NCBI GenBank assembly: GCA_026388865.1
Contig: JAPLIX010000478.1
Location: 1-18,043 of the forward strand
Length of the DNA stretch: 18,043 nucleotides
Reading direction: 5' to 3'
DNA from: Pseudomonadota bacterium
GTDB lineage: Bacteria > Desulfobacterota > WTBG01 > CAIYCZ01
Position 1 is the stretch's first letter. The number at the start of each line of letters is the position of its first letter. This document shows, piece by piece, positions 1 to 9,034 of the stretch. A program made the translations under genes and the position numbers. Below the pieces are notes generated by a model. The model worked only from the letters and a program-made list of their open reading frames with translations, had not been told where the DNA came from and ran no database searches.

Positions 1-211
1 AATACCCACCAAAACATCTGGCGCGAAATCTACACTTTCAAATCCCCACCTTTCGTAACCCCTTTGATGTCCCTGCTAAAAAAAAGCTGCCTTGTTGATA
101 TTTGGCTCCCTTCTTCTCACTTAGTAAGCGGGAGTGAATCTGTGTAATTCTGTCCACCCTCCGCAGAAATGCTTCGGAGGACGGGTGTGTTCTGTGGCGG
201 ATATTTTAAAG

Positions 212-245
212 GGCAGAGGTCATAAATGGCTTCTGCCTTTTTCTT
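212..245 (+). terminator. Rho-independent terminator
   Basis: An 8-bp stem (GGCAGAGG 212-219 with CTTCTGCC 230-237, one G-U pair) and a 10-nt loop are followed at once by TTTTTCTTT. The U-rich tail is on the plus strand, so it would stop plus-strand transcription entering from the left and insulate the ATPase gene at 359. Confidence 0.6.
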
Positions 246-323
246 TAGTCGGACAAGTCGTACAATTGAAAATAAAAATGCTGGATTCTAAAATAACCTT
301 ATTGTATGTTCATATAAAATAGT

Positions 324-351
324 TTGACTAATATGAATAAATATATAGAAT
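324..351 (+). promoter_or_regulatory. Candidate sigma70 promoter of the DUF4143 ATPase gene
   Basis: TTGACT (324-329) and TAGAAT (346-351) are separated by 16 bp in AT-rich DNA. The expected transcription start, about 7 nt after the -10 box, falls at about 358, directly next to the ATG at 359. No Shine-Dalgarno sequence precedes that ATG, so the mRNA may be leaderless. This is prediction from consensus only. Confidence 0.45.
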
Positions 352-358
352 AGTCAGT

Positions 359-1567
359 ATGATAAAAAGAAGCCTCCACGATATTGCATTCTCCGGGACC
401 TGGGGAAGACAGATACGTTTGATAACGGGCCCCCGCCAGGTCGGAAAGACAACGCTTGCCAGGCAGAAGTTGCAGGAAGAGCGTTCAGAGCAATTGTACT
501 ATCTCTGGGATCTCAGGAAGGTGCGCCAGAGGTATAAGGAAAATGAGCTTTTTTTTACTGCAGATGCGTTACCCGGCAAGAAAAAGCTGTGGGTGTGTTT
601 TGGTGAAATACATAAGATGCCCAAATGGAAAAATATCCTGAAAGCTGTCTTTGACGAAATAGCGGACAAGTATTTTTTCATTGTAACAGGTTCGACAAAG
701 CTGAATCTGATCAGGCATGCAGGAGACAGCCTTGCCGGCAGGTATTTCACCTTCCAGCTTATGCCGTTGACCCTGCGGGAAGTTACCGGCAGAGCTTCAC
801 TTGAGCCACCCAAAGATGCAGCCGGTTTCATTGAAAGCGCTATGAGCGTTTCAGCAACCTCTCCAGAGACGCTGAAGGCCCTGCTTGAATACAGCGGGTT
901 TCCTGAGCCGTTTTTAAAGCAGTCGCAGGCATTTCACAAGAAATGGTCACATGACTATATTGAGACCGTTATCCGCGAGGATATAGGAACGCTCACCAGA
1001 ATTGTAGATCGTGAATATATTTTTGACCTCTATAATCTGCTTCCTGAAATGACCGGAAGCCCCCTGTCCCTCTCTTCACTTGCTTCTCACCTTCAGGTAA
1101 GCCCGGTCACCGTAAAGAACTATATGAGGCGGCTTGAGGATTTTTATCTGGTTTTTTCAATACGGCCGTATTCAAAAAATATCAAGAGATCGCTTCTGAA
1201 AGCCGGGAAATATTATCTCTATGACTGGTCAAAAATAAAAGACCGTGCCGCGCGTTTTGAAAACTATGTTGCCTGTGAATTGAACACGCGCTTGAGCTTG
1301 TGGGGGCAATTTACGGGAGACGCTTATACCTTGTATTACATACGGAATAAGCAGAAACAGGAAACGGATTTTCTGGTTGTTAAAAACAACAGTCCCTGGC
1401 TTCTCATAGAGGTAAAGCTCAGTGACGGTTCAATAGCGGCTCATCATTTTGAAACAATGAACTCCCTGGGCAATATTCCATTGGTTCAGGTGTGTTTAGA
1501 GCCCGGAATAGCAGTCATGCAAAAAAGAAATGCCTGCCGGATTTCTGCGAACCGGCTCTTCGGGTAA
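359..1567 (+). CDS. ATP-binding protein, AAA/DUF4143 family, with altered Walker B
   Basis: 402-residue protein of the widespread prokaryotic AAA_14/DUF4143 family. The role of these proteins is poorly defined; they often behave as mobile accessory genes. Walker A is GPRQVGKT (24-31). The segment LWVCFGEIHK (77-86) sits where the family has hydrophobics plus DEIHK, so the Walker B aspartate is glycine 82 (codon GGT; one A-to-G change from GAT). A sensor-like TGS follows at 110-112 and SLAGR at 124-128. A winged-helix-like segment lies around residues 230-262. The C-terminal DUF4143 part carries D337...E351-V-K353, a PD-(D/E)XK-like pattern. Family members usually begin 'MIKR', which supports the start despite the missing ribosome site. 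The gene stands alone and converges on rfbC. ATP hydrolysis is probably weakened if the D-to-G change is real. Confidence 0.85.
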   Translation: MIKRSLHDIAFSGTWGRQIRLITGPRQVGKTTLARQKLQEERSEQLYYLWDLRKVRQRYKENELFFTADALPGKKKLWVCFGEIHKMPKWKNILKAVFDEIADKYFFIVTGSTKLNLIRHAGDSLAGRYFTFQLMPLTLREVTGRASLEPPKDAAGFIESAMSVSATSPETLKALLEYSGFPEPFLKQSQAFHKKWSHDYIETVIREDIGTLTRIVDREYIFDLYNLLPEMTGSPLSLSSLASHLQVSPVTVKNYMRRLEDFYLVFSIRPYSKNIKRSLLKAGKYYLYDWSKIKDRAARFENYVACELNTRLSLWGQFTGDAYTLYYIRNKQKQETDFLVVKNNSPWLLIEVKLSDGSIAAHHFETMNSLGNIPLVQVCLEPGIAVMQKRNACRISANRLFG

Positions 1568-1626
1568 TGCGCAATGACCAGACAGGACGCGATTCAATCA
1601 AGCTTTACTTTTTTCTTGAGCCTTAC

Positions 1627-2169
1627 TTAAAACGGGCTCACAAAATCCCGGAACAGCGGCGCCCGGCGGTCCCGTTCGGAGATGATCGGGCTGCTGGTGC
1701 CCCAGTCAATATTAATATCCGGATCATTCCACCGGAAGCCCATTTCAGCCCCCTGGTTATACACGTTGGTACATTTATAAAAAAAGACGGTCTCATCTTC
1801 AAGGGTCCTGAAGCCGTGAGCAAATCCGGCAGGGATCCAGTACATCAGCTTATTCTTGGCGGAGAGTTCAATGGCTGCCCATTTTCCAAACGTCGGGGAG
1901 ATCTTCCGGATATCAACCGCGACATCCAGTACTGCGCCGCGCATCACGCGCACCAGTTTCCCCTGCTCAAAGGGGGGCGCCTGCAGGTGCATGCCGCGGA
2001 CCACATCCTTTGTGGATTTCGATTCATTATCCTGGACGAACGCAGCATCAATCCCGGCCTGCAGAAATTTTTCCCGGTTAAATGATTCAAAAAAATATCC
2101 TCTGGCATCTTCAAAAATTTGCGGTTTAATGATGAGCAGGCCTTCAAGCTCTGTTGTTATAATTTCCAT
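1627..2169 (-). CDS. rfbC: dTDP-4-dehydrorhamnose 3,5-epimerase
   Basis: 180 residues, the normal length for RfbC/RmlC. It epimerises C3 and C5 of dTDP-4-keto-6-deoxyglucose, the third step in making dTDP-L-rhamnose for surface polysaccharides, in the cytoplasm. Family signatures are present in order: FEDARGYFFESF (19-30), RGMHLQ with the catalytic His61, IPAGFAHGF (112-120), the FFYKCT segment with the catalytic Tyr131, and SERDRRAP (164-171). The other rhamnose genes (rfbA, rfbB, rfbD) are not in the window, so this is an orphan copy. The atp operon upstream ends in a strong terminator, so rfbC needs its own promoter in 2170-2375; TTGACC (minus strand, 2339-2344) is a possible -35, but no good -10 sits at the right distance. 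No clear ribosome site precedes the ATG. A few rfbC homologues act on other dTDP-hexoses. Confidence 0.92.
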   Translation of the reverse strand: MEIITTELEGLLIIKPQIFEDARGYFFESFNREKFLQAGIDAAFVQDNESKSTKDVVRGMHLQAPPFEQGKLVRVMRGAVLDVAVDIRKISPTFGKWAAIELSAKNKLMYWIPAGFAHGFRTLEDETVFFYKCTNVYNQGAEMGFRWNDPDINIDWGTSSPIISERDRRAPLFRDFVSPF

Positions 2170-2375
2170 GCGGAGTTGCGGGGGCGTTGTTAACGTATAT
2201 TTCGCTTACTCAAAGTTTCAGGTTTCCTGGAGCAGCCTTGAGAAAACAATTCCTGATTATTACCTGCACCACGAGCACTGGCATAGCACCGCGAGAGGCG
2301 CGCGGCATGAAGTATACTTAGCACAACGCAAAAAAACTGGTCAACAATTTAACACCGTTTTTTTAACTTTATCAT

Positions 2376-2415
2376 AAAAAAACAGATGCCTGCTGCGTTA
2401 TACCCGCAGCAGGCA
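2376..2415 (-). terminator. Rho-independent terminator of the atp operon
   Basis: A perfect 11-bp stem (CGCAGCAGGCA 2405-2415 with TGCCTGCTGCG 2387-2397) with a 7-nt loop is followed on the minus strand by TCTG and seven T (2376-2382). It begins 30 nt after the atpC stop, where the operon should end. Confidence 0.9.
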
Positions 2416-2445
2416 CTTGATAAAAATCATGTGTTGTGTAGTCTG

Positions 2446-2864
2446 TCAATGGGTCAGACCGCCTATGGCAATTTTCAGCCGGCACTCAGCCCGGACCAGG
2501 GCATCCCGTGCTCTCTGCACGTCGGTAGTCTGGTCCCGGTGCGCGAGCCGCTGCTCGGCTCGCTCTTTTGCTGCAGCTGCCCGCTTGGCATCGATCATCT
2601 CTTTTGCTTCCGCGCTGCGGACCAGTATGGTAACCCCTTCGAGAGACACCATGATAAAGCCGTCATTTACAAAAACCAGCTTTTCCTTTTTACCGGTATC
2701 GCGCACCTTAAGGATGCCGATGCCGACTGTTGATATCAGCGGCGCATGCCCGGGCAGTATGCCAAGGCTGCCGTTACCGGCAGGAAGAACTATGGACGCA
2801 GCGTCCTGGCGTATGAGGACCTTTTCCGGGGTAATGACCTCAAGGCTGAAACTATCTTTTTTCA

Positions 2865-2865
<1 letters not shown>
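2446..2865 (-). CDS. atpC: F1Fo ATP synthase subunit epsilon
   Basis: 139 residues. Epsilon is part of the central stalk, coupling gamma to the c-ring and damping ATP hydrolysis. The N-terminal beta-sandwich is recognisable from FSLEVITPEKVL and the LGILPGHAPLIS signature, followed by the helical C-terminal part (residues from about 85), rich in Ala, Lys, Arg and Glu. The ATG at 2865 overlaps the atpD stop by one base (TGATG), a standard coupled start; a GTG three bases earlier (2868, four-base overlap) is the alternative. It is the last gene of the operon, directly before the terminator at 2376-2415. Confidence 0.95.
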
Positions 2866-4271
<1,406 letters not shown>

Positions 4272-4303
4272 GGGGGTACCTCCATAAAAAAATGTCGAGT
4301 GAG

Positions 4304-4363
4304 GATTTCGGAATGTGGAATATAGTATATATACCGCCGCATTCCGCACTCTGGATTCCGCAT
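4304..4363. repeat. 'GGAATGCGG/ATTCCGCA'-type dispersed repeat between atpG and atpD
   Basis: The stretch contains near copies of the unit ATTCCGCA in both orientations: CGGAATGTGG (4309-4318), CCGCATTCCG (4337-4346) and GGATTCCGCAT (4353-4363). The first two can pair with one mismatch around an AT-rich loop. Such 'GATTCCGCATTCCGCA' strings recur between genes of many uncultured bacteria; that link is from memory, not a search. It lies just upstream of the atpD ribosome site. Confidence 0.55.
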
Positions 4364-5239
4364 TTATCCTTTAAGGGCCTCAACTCCTCCGATAATATCT
4401 ATCAATTCTCTGGTGATGTTTGCCTGACGGGCTTTATTAAATCTCAGCGTAAGATCTTTAATGAGATCTCTAGAGTTATCGGTCGCATTTTGCATGGCAA
4501 CCATGCGCGCGGCTTGCTCGCTGGTTCCTGATTCAATAAGGCAATGGCGAAGCTGCATCTCAATGTACTGCGGTACGAGAGAAAGCGCGATGTCGGCGAA
4601 GCTTGGCTCCATGATAAAATCGATCTCGCCCTTGATGAGATGCTCCTGCTCCTCTTTGCTGAGGGGCTCAAGGGGGAGCAGCTTTGTCAGCGTCGGCACA
4701 TGCCGCAGCACATTGACAAACCGGGTATAATAGATGTGCACTTCATCTATTTTCTGGGTATTAAAGTTCTCGGTAAGAAAAGAATTAACAACCTGCAATT
4801 CACGGGTCAGGGCTTCGCCCCAGGGAACCGGGAGGAATCGTTCAATTGCATATCCCCGGTGGGTCAGCGCGTCATAGCCTTTTTTGCCCACGGCTACAAT
4901 AGAAATCTGTTTTCCCCTGTTCGCCTCCAGATAGCCGATAACCGCATTTATTATATTGAGGTTAAAGGTGCCGCACAGCCCCCGGTCTGATGTGATTACC
5001 AGGAGCAGCAACCGGTTTCCCTTGGCGGGATTGAACACGGGATGATCTACCGCATAGGCTGAAGTGCGGAATGCGCGCATCAGGGTTTCCTGGCGGTTCA
5101 CATACGGACGGGAATTTTCCGCCAGCGACCTGATCCGGGCAAGCTTTACCGCTGCGACCATCTGCATCGCCCGGGTAATCTGCTGGGTGGATTTAATTCC
5201 GCGTATCCGTCGGAGTATTTCTCGGGGGGATAGGGCCAT
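4364..5239 (-). CDS. atpG: F1Fo ATP synthase subunit gamma
   Basis: 291 residues, normal length. Gamma is the rotating central shaft of F1. The N-terminal signature (residues 1-35: ALSPREILRRIRGIKSTQQI, then TRAMQMVAA) and the C-terminal one (LRFNKARQANITRELIDIIGG) are both intact, and these two helices form the coiled-coil rotor. The Rossmann-like middle contains LLLVITSDRGLCGTFN. The ATG is 12 nt after the atpA stop with no clear Shine-Dalgarno sequence, so translation may depend on ribosomes finishing atpA. That matters here because atpA is frameshifted: the premature stop lies about 600 nt upstream of atpG. Confidence 0.96.
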   Translation of the reverse strand: MALSPREILRRIRGIKSTQQITRAMQMVAAVKLARIRSLAENSRPYVNRQETLMRAFRTSAYAVDHPVFNPAKGNRLLLLVITSDRGLCGTFNLNIINAVIGYLEANRGKQISIVAVGKKGYDALTHRGYAIERFLPVPWGEALTRELQVVNSFLTENFNTQKIDEVHIYYTRFVNVLRHVPTLTKLLPLEPLSKEEQEHLIKGEIDFIMEPSFADIALSLVPQYIEMQLRHCLIESGTSEQAARMVAMQNATDNSRDLIKDLTLRFNKARQANITRELIDIIGGVEALKG

Positions 5240-5251
5240 GGTGTTTGTTTA

Positions 5252-5899
5252 CTATTTAAAATCCTGTTTGTATTCAGCCACTGCCTTCTTCAGCCCCTCG
5301 GTAACTTCACTGGTCAGCTCCTTGGTCGCTCTCAGTTTCTCGCATACCTGGGGATACTTCTCACCGATAAATTTAAGAAAGCCCCGTTCAAAGTCCTTGA
5401 TGCGGGCCACCGGCACATCATCAATGAACCCCTGCCCGGCAACATAAAGGATGACTACCTGCTGGTCTGTCGGGTACGGTTGGTACTGGGGCTGCTTCAG
5501 GATTTCTATCAGCCGCTCTCCGCGGTTTAACTGGGCCTGCGTTGCCTTGTCCAGCTCGGAGCCGAATTTGGTAAAAGCGGCAAGCTCGCGATACTGCGCG
5601 AGATCCAGGCGCAGCGAACCGGCCACTTTTTTCATAGCCTTGTTCTGGGCATTGCCGCCCACGCGGGACACCGAAAGCCCTGCGTTCACTGCAGGCCGGA
5701 TGCCGGCATAAAACAGGTCGCTCTCGAGATATATCTGCCCGTCGGTAATGGAGATAACATTGGTGGGGATGTAGGCTGAGAAATCGCCGGCCTGGGTTTC
5801 AACAATCGGCAGCGCGGTTAAGGATCCGGCACCGAGTGGATTACTCAATTTTGCGGCCCGTTCCAGAAGTCGCGAATGCAGGTTGAAAATATCGCCGGG
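5252..5899 (-). pseudogene. atpA: F1Fo ATP synthase subunit alpha, C-terminal fragment (frameshifted atpA)
   Basis: The 215 codons from 5899 match the C-terminal part of alpha: PGDIFNLHSRLLERAAKL, the VISITDG segment, the SVSRVGG segment carrying the conserved arginine that reaches into the beta catalytic site, and the C-terminal helical bundle. The stop is TAG at 5252. This part is one frame away from the N-terminal part at 5841-6698. Its frame stays open upstream to 5965 and beyond, but those codons are out-of-frame translation of the N-terminal region, with no ribosome site. As written it would not be made as part of a full alpha chain. The two parts plus 25 missing residues add up to 506 residues, a normal alpha length, so a single 74-nt loss explains everything. 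Confidence 0.9.
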
Positions 5900-6698
5900 G
5901 ATCATATATGACCAGGGCATGCCGCTTGGTGTCCCGGAATTCCTCGCCCATAGCGCATCCGGCAAAGGGAGCTATATACTGCATCGGGGCGGGATCGCTG
6001 GCCGTGGCGGCAACAATCGTCGTGTACTCCATGGCGCCGTATTTCTGCAGCGTTTCCATCACGCTCAAGACGGTTGACTGCTTTTGGCCAATTGCTACAT
6101 AGATACAGTAAACAGGATTGCCTGCTTCATATTCCGCCTTCTGGTTGATGATGGTATCAATGCAGATAGCTGTTTTACCGGTCTGGCGGTCGCCGATGAT
6201 GAGCTCGCGCTGGCCTCTGCCGATGGGAATCATTGAATCAATGGCCTTAATTCCCGTCTGCAGCGGCTCTTTAACCGGCTGCCGCTGGACGACATTGGGG
6301 GAACCGCCTTCAATAGGCCGCTTTTTTTCCGTCAGTATCGCCCCCTTGCCGTCGATGGGCTCTCCCAGAGCATTCACCACCCGGCCGAGCAGAGCATCTC
6401 CGACCGGTACTGAAATAACCTGGCCGGTGCACTTGACCGTCATTCCCTCTTTTATTTCACTGGCATCGCCCAGCAGGATGGCGCCAACCGTGTCCTCTTC
6501 CAGATTGAGCGCAATCCCGTAGACGCCGTGAGGAAATTCCAGCAGTTCGGACGCCTTGCATTTATCCAGTCCATAAATACGGGCAACGCAGTCTCCCACC
6601 TGGAGAACCGTGCCCACACTTTCCATCTTCAGCTCTTCTTTATAATCCTCAATTTCCTTCTGGATTATAGAAGTTATTTCTTCTGCCCTCAGTTCCAA
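5841..6698 (-). pseudogene. atpA: F1Fo ATP synthase subunit alpha, N-terminal fragment (frameshifted atpA)
   Basis: Alpha is the non-catalytic nucleotide-binding subunit of F1. Residues 1-266 match well: beta-barrel domain, DALLGRVVNALGEPIDG (101-117), Walker A GDRQTGKT (169-176), and HALVIYD (260-266). After Asp266 (codon 5901-5903) the frame continues with 19 unrelated residues to a stop at 5841. The expected segment (DLSKHA to the RRPPGREAY loop) is absent, and PGDIF resumes one base later in another frame. I chose the TTG at 6698 because AAAAGGAG (6708-6715) lies 9 nt upstream and the protein then starts MELRAEE; another TTG at 6707 touches the ribosome site. No second atpA is in the window. 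Either the copy is broken or the sequence has an error at 5900. Confidence 0.92.
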
Positions 6699-6719
6699 GG
6701 CTATCAACTCCTTTTATTT

Positions 6720-6766
<47 letters not shown>

Positions 6767-6770
6767 GCAA

Positions 6771-7319
6771 TCAGCTTACATTAAGTTCCAGGATGTGTTT
6801 CTGCAGTTTATCCAGCCTGCCGCGGATGCTTCCGTCCAGCACATCATTGCCGATGAAGATCTGCAGTCCGCCGAGAATGTCGGCTTCAACGGCAAATTGC
6901 ACTTCAACCATGCTCTTCAATTTTTTTTCCAGAACCGCTTTACAGGTATGCTGTTGTTCCGGGGAAAGGTCAATGGCAGAATTCACCCGTGCTTTTACAA
7001 TGCCGCGCATCCTGTCCGCATCCTGTTTATAGGCTTCATACAAGACGGCGATAATTGCTGCCCGCTTCTTTTCCACCAGAAGATGCAGGAACCGCTTAAC
7101 GGTATCAGTCAGCCTGGTACCGAACAAGTCATCCAGCAGCTTCTTTTTGCGCAGCCGGGATATCTTCGGGTGCAGCAGGATATGCATGAATTCCGCATTG
7201 CTTTTCAGGAGCCGGTCAACGTACTGCAACTGCCGTTCGACCTCTTCGGCCTTGCCCTGCTGCGCTGCAATATCCAGCAGCGCCAAAACGTAGCGTTCGG
7301 TGATCTTGCTCTGGATCAA
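6771..7319 (-). CDS. atpH: F1Fo ATP synthase subunit delta
   Basis: 182 residues, usual length. Delta sits on top of F1 and ties it to the b-subunit stalk. The N-terminal six-helix domain (ITERYVLALLDIAAQQGK, the family's A-x-RYA-x-ALF region) and the C-terminal EADILGGLQIFIGNDVLDGSI stretch (the family's GG...I.IGD...D.S motif) are both clear. The start is TTG at 7319, which overlaps the atpF stop as TTGA; GGGGGG about 9 nt upstream is the ribosome site. Delta is the most variable F1 subunit, and this one is recognised mainly by the C-terminal motif and gene order. Confidence 0.93.
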   Translation of the reverse strand: MIQSKITERYVLALLDIAAQQGKAEEVERQLQYVDRLLKSNAEFMHILLHPKISRLRKKKLLDDLFGTRLTDTVKRFLHLLVEKKRAAIIAVLYEAYKQDADRMRGIVKARVNSAIDLSPEQQHTCKAVLEKKLKSMVEVQFAVEADILGGLQIFIGNDVLDGSIRGRLDKLQKHILELNVS

Positions 7320-7822
7320 GAGGGCAGCCCCCCTATCTCATGCATGACGTCGTTGGCGAGCTTTTCAGCAGTTCCCTGATCGACCGTTTTTTCAATCAGC
7401 CGGGTGGTAAGCAGAACCGAAAGCCTGACCACTTCCGTGCGAATCTCGGCAATGGCCTTCTTTTTCTCCTGCTCAAGCTCGGCAAGCCGCTTCTCACGAA
7501 GGCTGTCAGCCTCGCGGCGCGCTTTTTCCAGGATCTCCTGCCCGGCCTGCGTGGCTTTCTTGCCGGCTTCCTGAATGACCGCGTCAGCCTTCTCCTGAAT
7601 CTCGTTTAACCGTCTCTCATACTGCTCCTTGAGATCCCTTACCTCGGCGCGGGTCTTTTCATTCTCTTCATAGGTTTTTCTGATTTCATCGCCGCGGGCC
7701 TGTATCATGCCGCTGACCCGGCCGAAGAGATATTTTTTCAGTATCCAGAAGAGAATGAGAAAGCCGACAATCTGGACAATCACAGGCTTTAATTGTAATC
7801 CGAGTGCTGCTATTGCATCCAT
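7316..7822 (-). CDS. atpF: F1Fo ATP synthase subunit b
   Basis: 168 residues. Subunit b is the peripheral stalk, anchored in the membrane by one N-terminal helix (about 12-30, PVIVQIVGFLILFWILKKY). The rest is one long charged helix (about 35-150) with the heptad-like Glu/Lys/Arg pattern of the b dimer, ending at the delta-binding C-terminus. There is only one b gene, with no b'-type partner, so a homodimer is expected. The ATG at 7822 lies 31 nt after the atpE stop. Confidence 0.95.
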   Translation of the reverse strand: MDAIAALGLQLKPVIVQIVGFLILFWILKKYLFGRVSGMIQARGDEIRKTYEENEKTRAEVRDLKEQYERRLNEIQEKADAVIQEAGKKATQAGQEILEKARREADSLREKRLAELEQEKKKAIAEIRTEVVRLSVLLTTRLIEKTVDQGTAEKLANDVMHEIGGLPS

Positions 7823-7853
7823 AGGAAGTATTCTTTTCCTGCCCGGTTTTTTA

Positions 7854-8129
7854 TCAGCCGCCCATTTTCTTCAGTACATCAACAATCTCTGCGGCATTCG
7901 GCAATTTTGCCAGCAGGAGAATGCCGATGACCAGGCTGTAAATGGTCAGTGCCTCGATCAGTGCCGCACCGATAATCAATGTGGTGCGAAGCTCCCCTGA
8001 TGATTCGGGCTGTCTGGCAGTCCCTTCAAGTGCTGATGATGTTGCCCTGCCCAACCCGGCTCCGCCACCCAGTGCAGCCAAGCCAACTGCTAACCCGATA
8101 GCTAAACCTATAAGTCCTAAATACCACAT
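7854..8129 (-). CDS. atpE: F1Fo ATP synthase subunit c
   Basis: 91 residues. Subunit c forms the ion-carrying rotor ring. Two membrane helices form a hairpin: helix 1 holds the glycine motif GGGAGLG (21-27), the polar loop is ARQPE (38-42), and helix 2 carries the ion-binding Glu59 (AALIEALTIYS). The Na+ ligands known from Ilyobacter (Gln in helix 1, Ser after the Glu) are Leu26 and Ala60 here, although the Tyr five residues after the Glu is kept; this favours protons. The start at 8129 (MWYLGLIG) is fixed by the strong AAAGGAGGA ribosome site 8 nt upstream; a longer frame to 8168 reads through that site. The C-terminus has an unusual charged tail (KLPNAAEIVDVLKKMGG). The strong ribosome site fits the high copy number of c. 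Confidence 0.96.
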   Translation of the reverse strand: MWYLGLIGLAIGLAVGLAALGGGAGLGRATSSALEGTARQPESSGELRTTLIIGAALIEALTIYSLVIGILLLAKLPNAAEIVDVLKKMGG

Positions 8130-8218
8130 TACCAAGTCCTCCTTTGTTAATTGTTGGTTAAAAACCACGTTATAGATACAGACATGGCTACGAACACTAT
8201 GCTCTCATATTCCCACGC

Positions 8219-8240
8219 ATACGTATGTATATATACGTAT
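8219..8240. repeat. Paired ATACGTAT palindromes between atpB and atpE
   Basis: The 8-bp palindrome ATACGTAT occurs at 8219-8226 and again at 8233-8240, separated by GTATAT, directly after the atpB stop. The whole 22 bp can also fold on itself. It lies in the 110-nt gap before atpE and might stabilise or cut the mRNA, but it could be simple AT-rich sequence. Confidence 0.4.
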
Positions 8241-9034
8241 TAATGCTCATGCTCACCGCCTTCCAGCGCACCAATCGCTGACCCGATATAGATTGAAGCG
8301 AGCAGGGTAAAAACAACCGCCTGCACCGTGCTGAACAGCAGCGCCAGCAGCATCATAACCACATGAAAGGGAATGGGGATGAATCCCAGGATGAACGGCG
8401 TTAAAAACACCAGACTCGCTATGGCAATATCTTCTCCGGTAAGATTGCCGAACAGACGCAGGGAGAGCGATACCGGCCGTGCCAGCTCACCGATAAGATG
8501 TATGGGCAGCATCAGCGGAGCCAGCATCAAAGGCTCCATAAAATGCTTTAAATAGCCCCACACCCCCTTTACTCTCATTCCCTCATATTGCGTGGCAACA
8601 AATACCACCAGGGCTAACGCCAGCGTAGTATTTAATTTGCTTGTCGGAGAGTGCATCAGCGGAATGAGCCCCCATAAGTTCATAAGGATAATATACAGGA
8701 ACAGGGACCCGAGCAGCGGGATATAGCGCGGGGCAGCAGGACCAATAATGCCGGTAAAGAAGTTAGTAAGCGCTTCGACTACAAGCTCAATAAACGCCTG
8801 TGGCCCACGGGGAACTTTCTCCATCTTTCTGGTGCACCACAGGGTCACGAGAATGAGCACTACTGCTACCAGCAATGACATGACAATGGGTATCCAGTCA
8901 TGGTACCCTATACCAAGGAACTCGCTGTGCTTATTGATTCCAAGAAAATCAAAAAATGAAGGCAGCTCGTTGGCTGATGATTCTGCAGCAGCAGCATGTG
9001 TTGCTGCTGCGTGACTGGTAGCTTGTTCGGTCAT
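8240..9034 (-). CDS. atpB: F1Fo ATP synthase subunit a
   Basis: 264 residues, normal for bacteria. Subunit a is the membrane stator with the two ion half-channels. The essential arginine is Arg193 in SLSLRLFGNLTGE, preceded by the HLIGELARP stretch (179-187); the last helix contains Gln238 in FSTVQAVVFTLLASIYI. Five to six hydrophobic helices are visible (about 48-67, 104-126, 136-150, 168-184, 203-220, 224-252). The N-terminus before the first helix is long, rich in Ala and His, and without signal-peptide features. The ATG overlaps the atpI stop by four bases (ATGA), so the two genes are coupled. Confidence 0.97.
   Translation of the reverse strand: MTEQATSHAAATHAAAAESSANELPSFFDFLGINKHSEFLGIGYHDWIPIVMSLLVAVVLILVTLWCTRKMEKVPRGPQAFIELVVEALTNFFTGIIGPAAPRYIPLLGSLFLYIILMNLWGLIPLMHSPTSKLNTTLALALVVFVATQYEGMRVKGVWGYLKHFMEPLMLAPLMLPIHLIGELARPVSLSLRLFGNLTGEDIAIASLVFLTPFILGFIPIPFHVVMMLLALLFSTVQAVVFTLLASIYIGSAIGALEGGEHEH

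Larger units (their letters stand above)
1..358. other. Region without a convincing gene upstream of the DUF4143 ATPase
   Basis: No reading frame here looks like a real protein; the 62-codon frame at 134-322 has no family signature, no ribosome site and runs through a terminator hairpin. Visible structures are a 6-bp hairpin (CCTCCG 158-163 with CGGAGG 175-180), the terminator at 212-245 and the promoter at 324-351. The stretch around 134-153 (GTGAATCTGTGTAATTCTGT) resembles the 'ATCTGTGTAATCTGTG' repeats common between genes of environmental bacteria, which is an impression rather than a search result. Any gene ending here would lie mostly outside the window. Confidence 0.5.

Noticed and set aside
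134..322. 62-codon plus-strand ORF
   Set aside because: No family signature, no ribosome site, and it runs across a clear terminator hairpin at 212-245.
1590..1620. Terminator between the ATPase and rfbC
   Set aside because: TCAAG/CTTGA arms give only a 5-bp weak stem; the T-rich stretch lies in the loop, not after the stem.
2280..2320. CCGCG...CGCGG hairpin and TATACT box upstream of rfbC
   Set aside because: The 5-bp stem is weak, and TATACT lies about 22 bp from the TTGACC box, too far for a sigma70 promoter.
1492..2377. Long plus-strand ORFs opposite rfbC
   Set aside because: They lie antisense to a well-recognised rfbC gene and show no protein family features.
4272..4349. N-terminal extension of AtpD (26 codons)
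   Set aside because: The residues translate the dispersed repeat and the ribosome site; the TTG at 4271 with GGAGGT upstream matches the family start.
8130..8168. Longer start for the c subunit
   Set aside because: The extra codons read through the strong Shine-Dalgarno sequence before the ATG at 8129.
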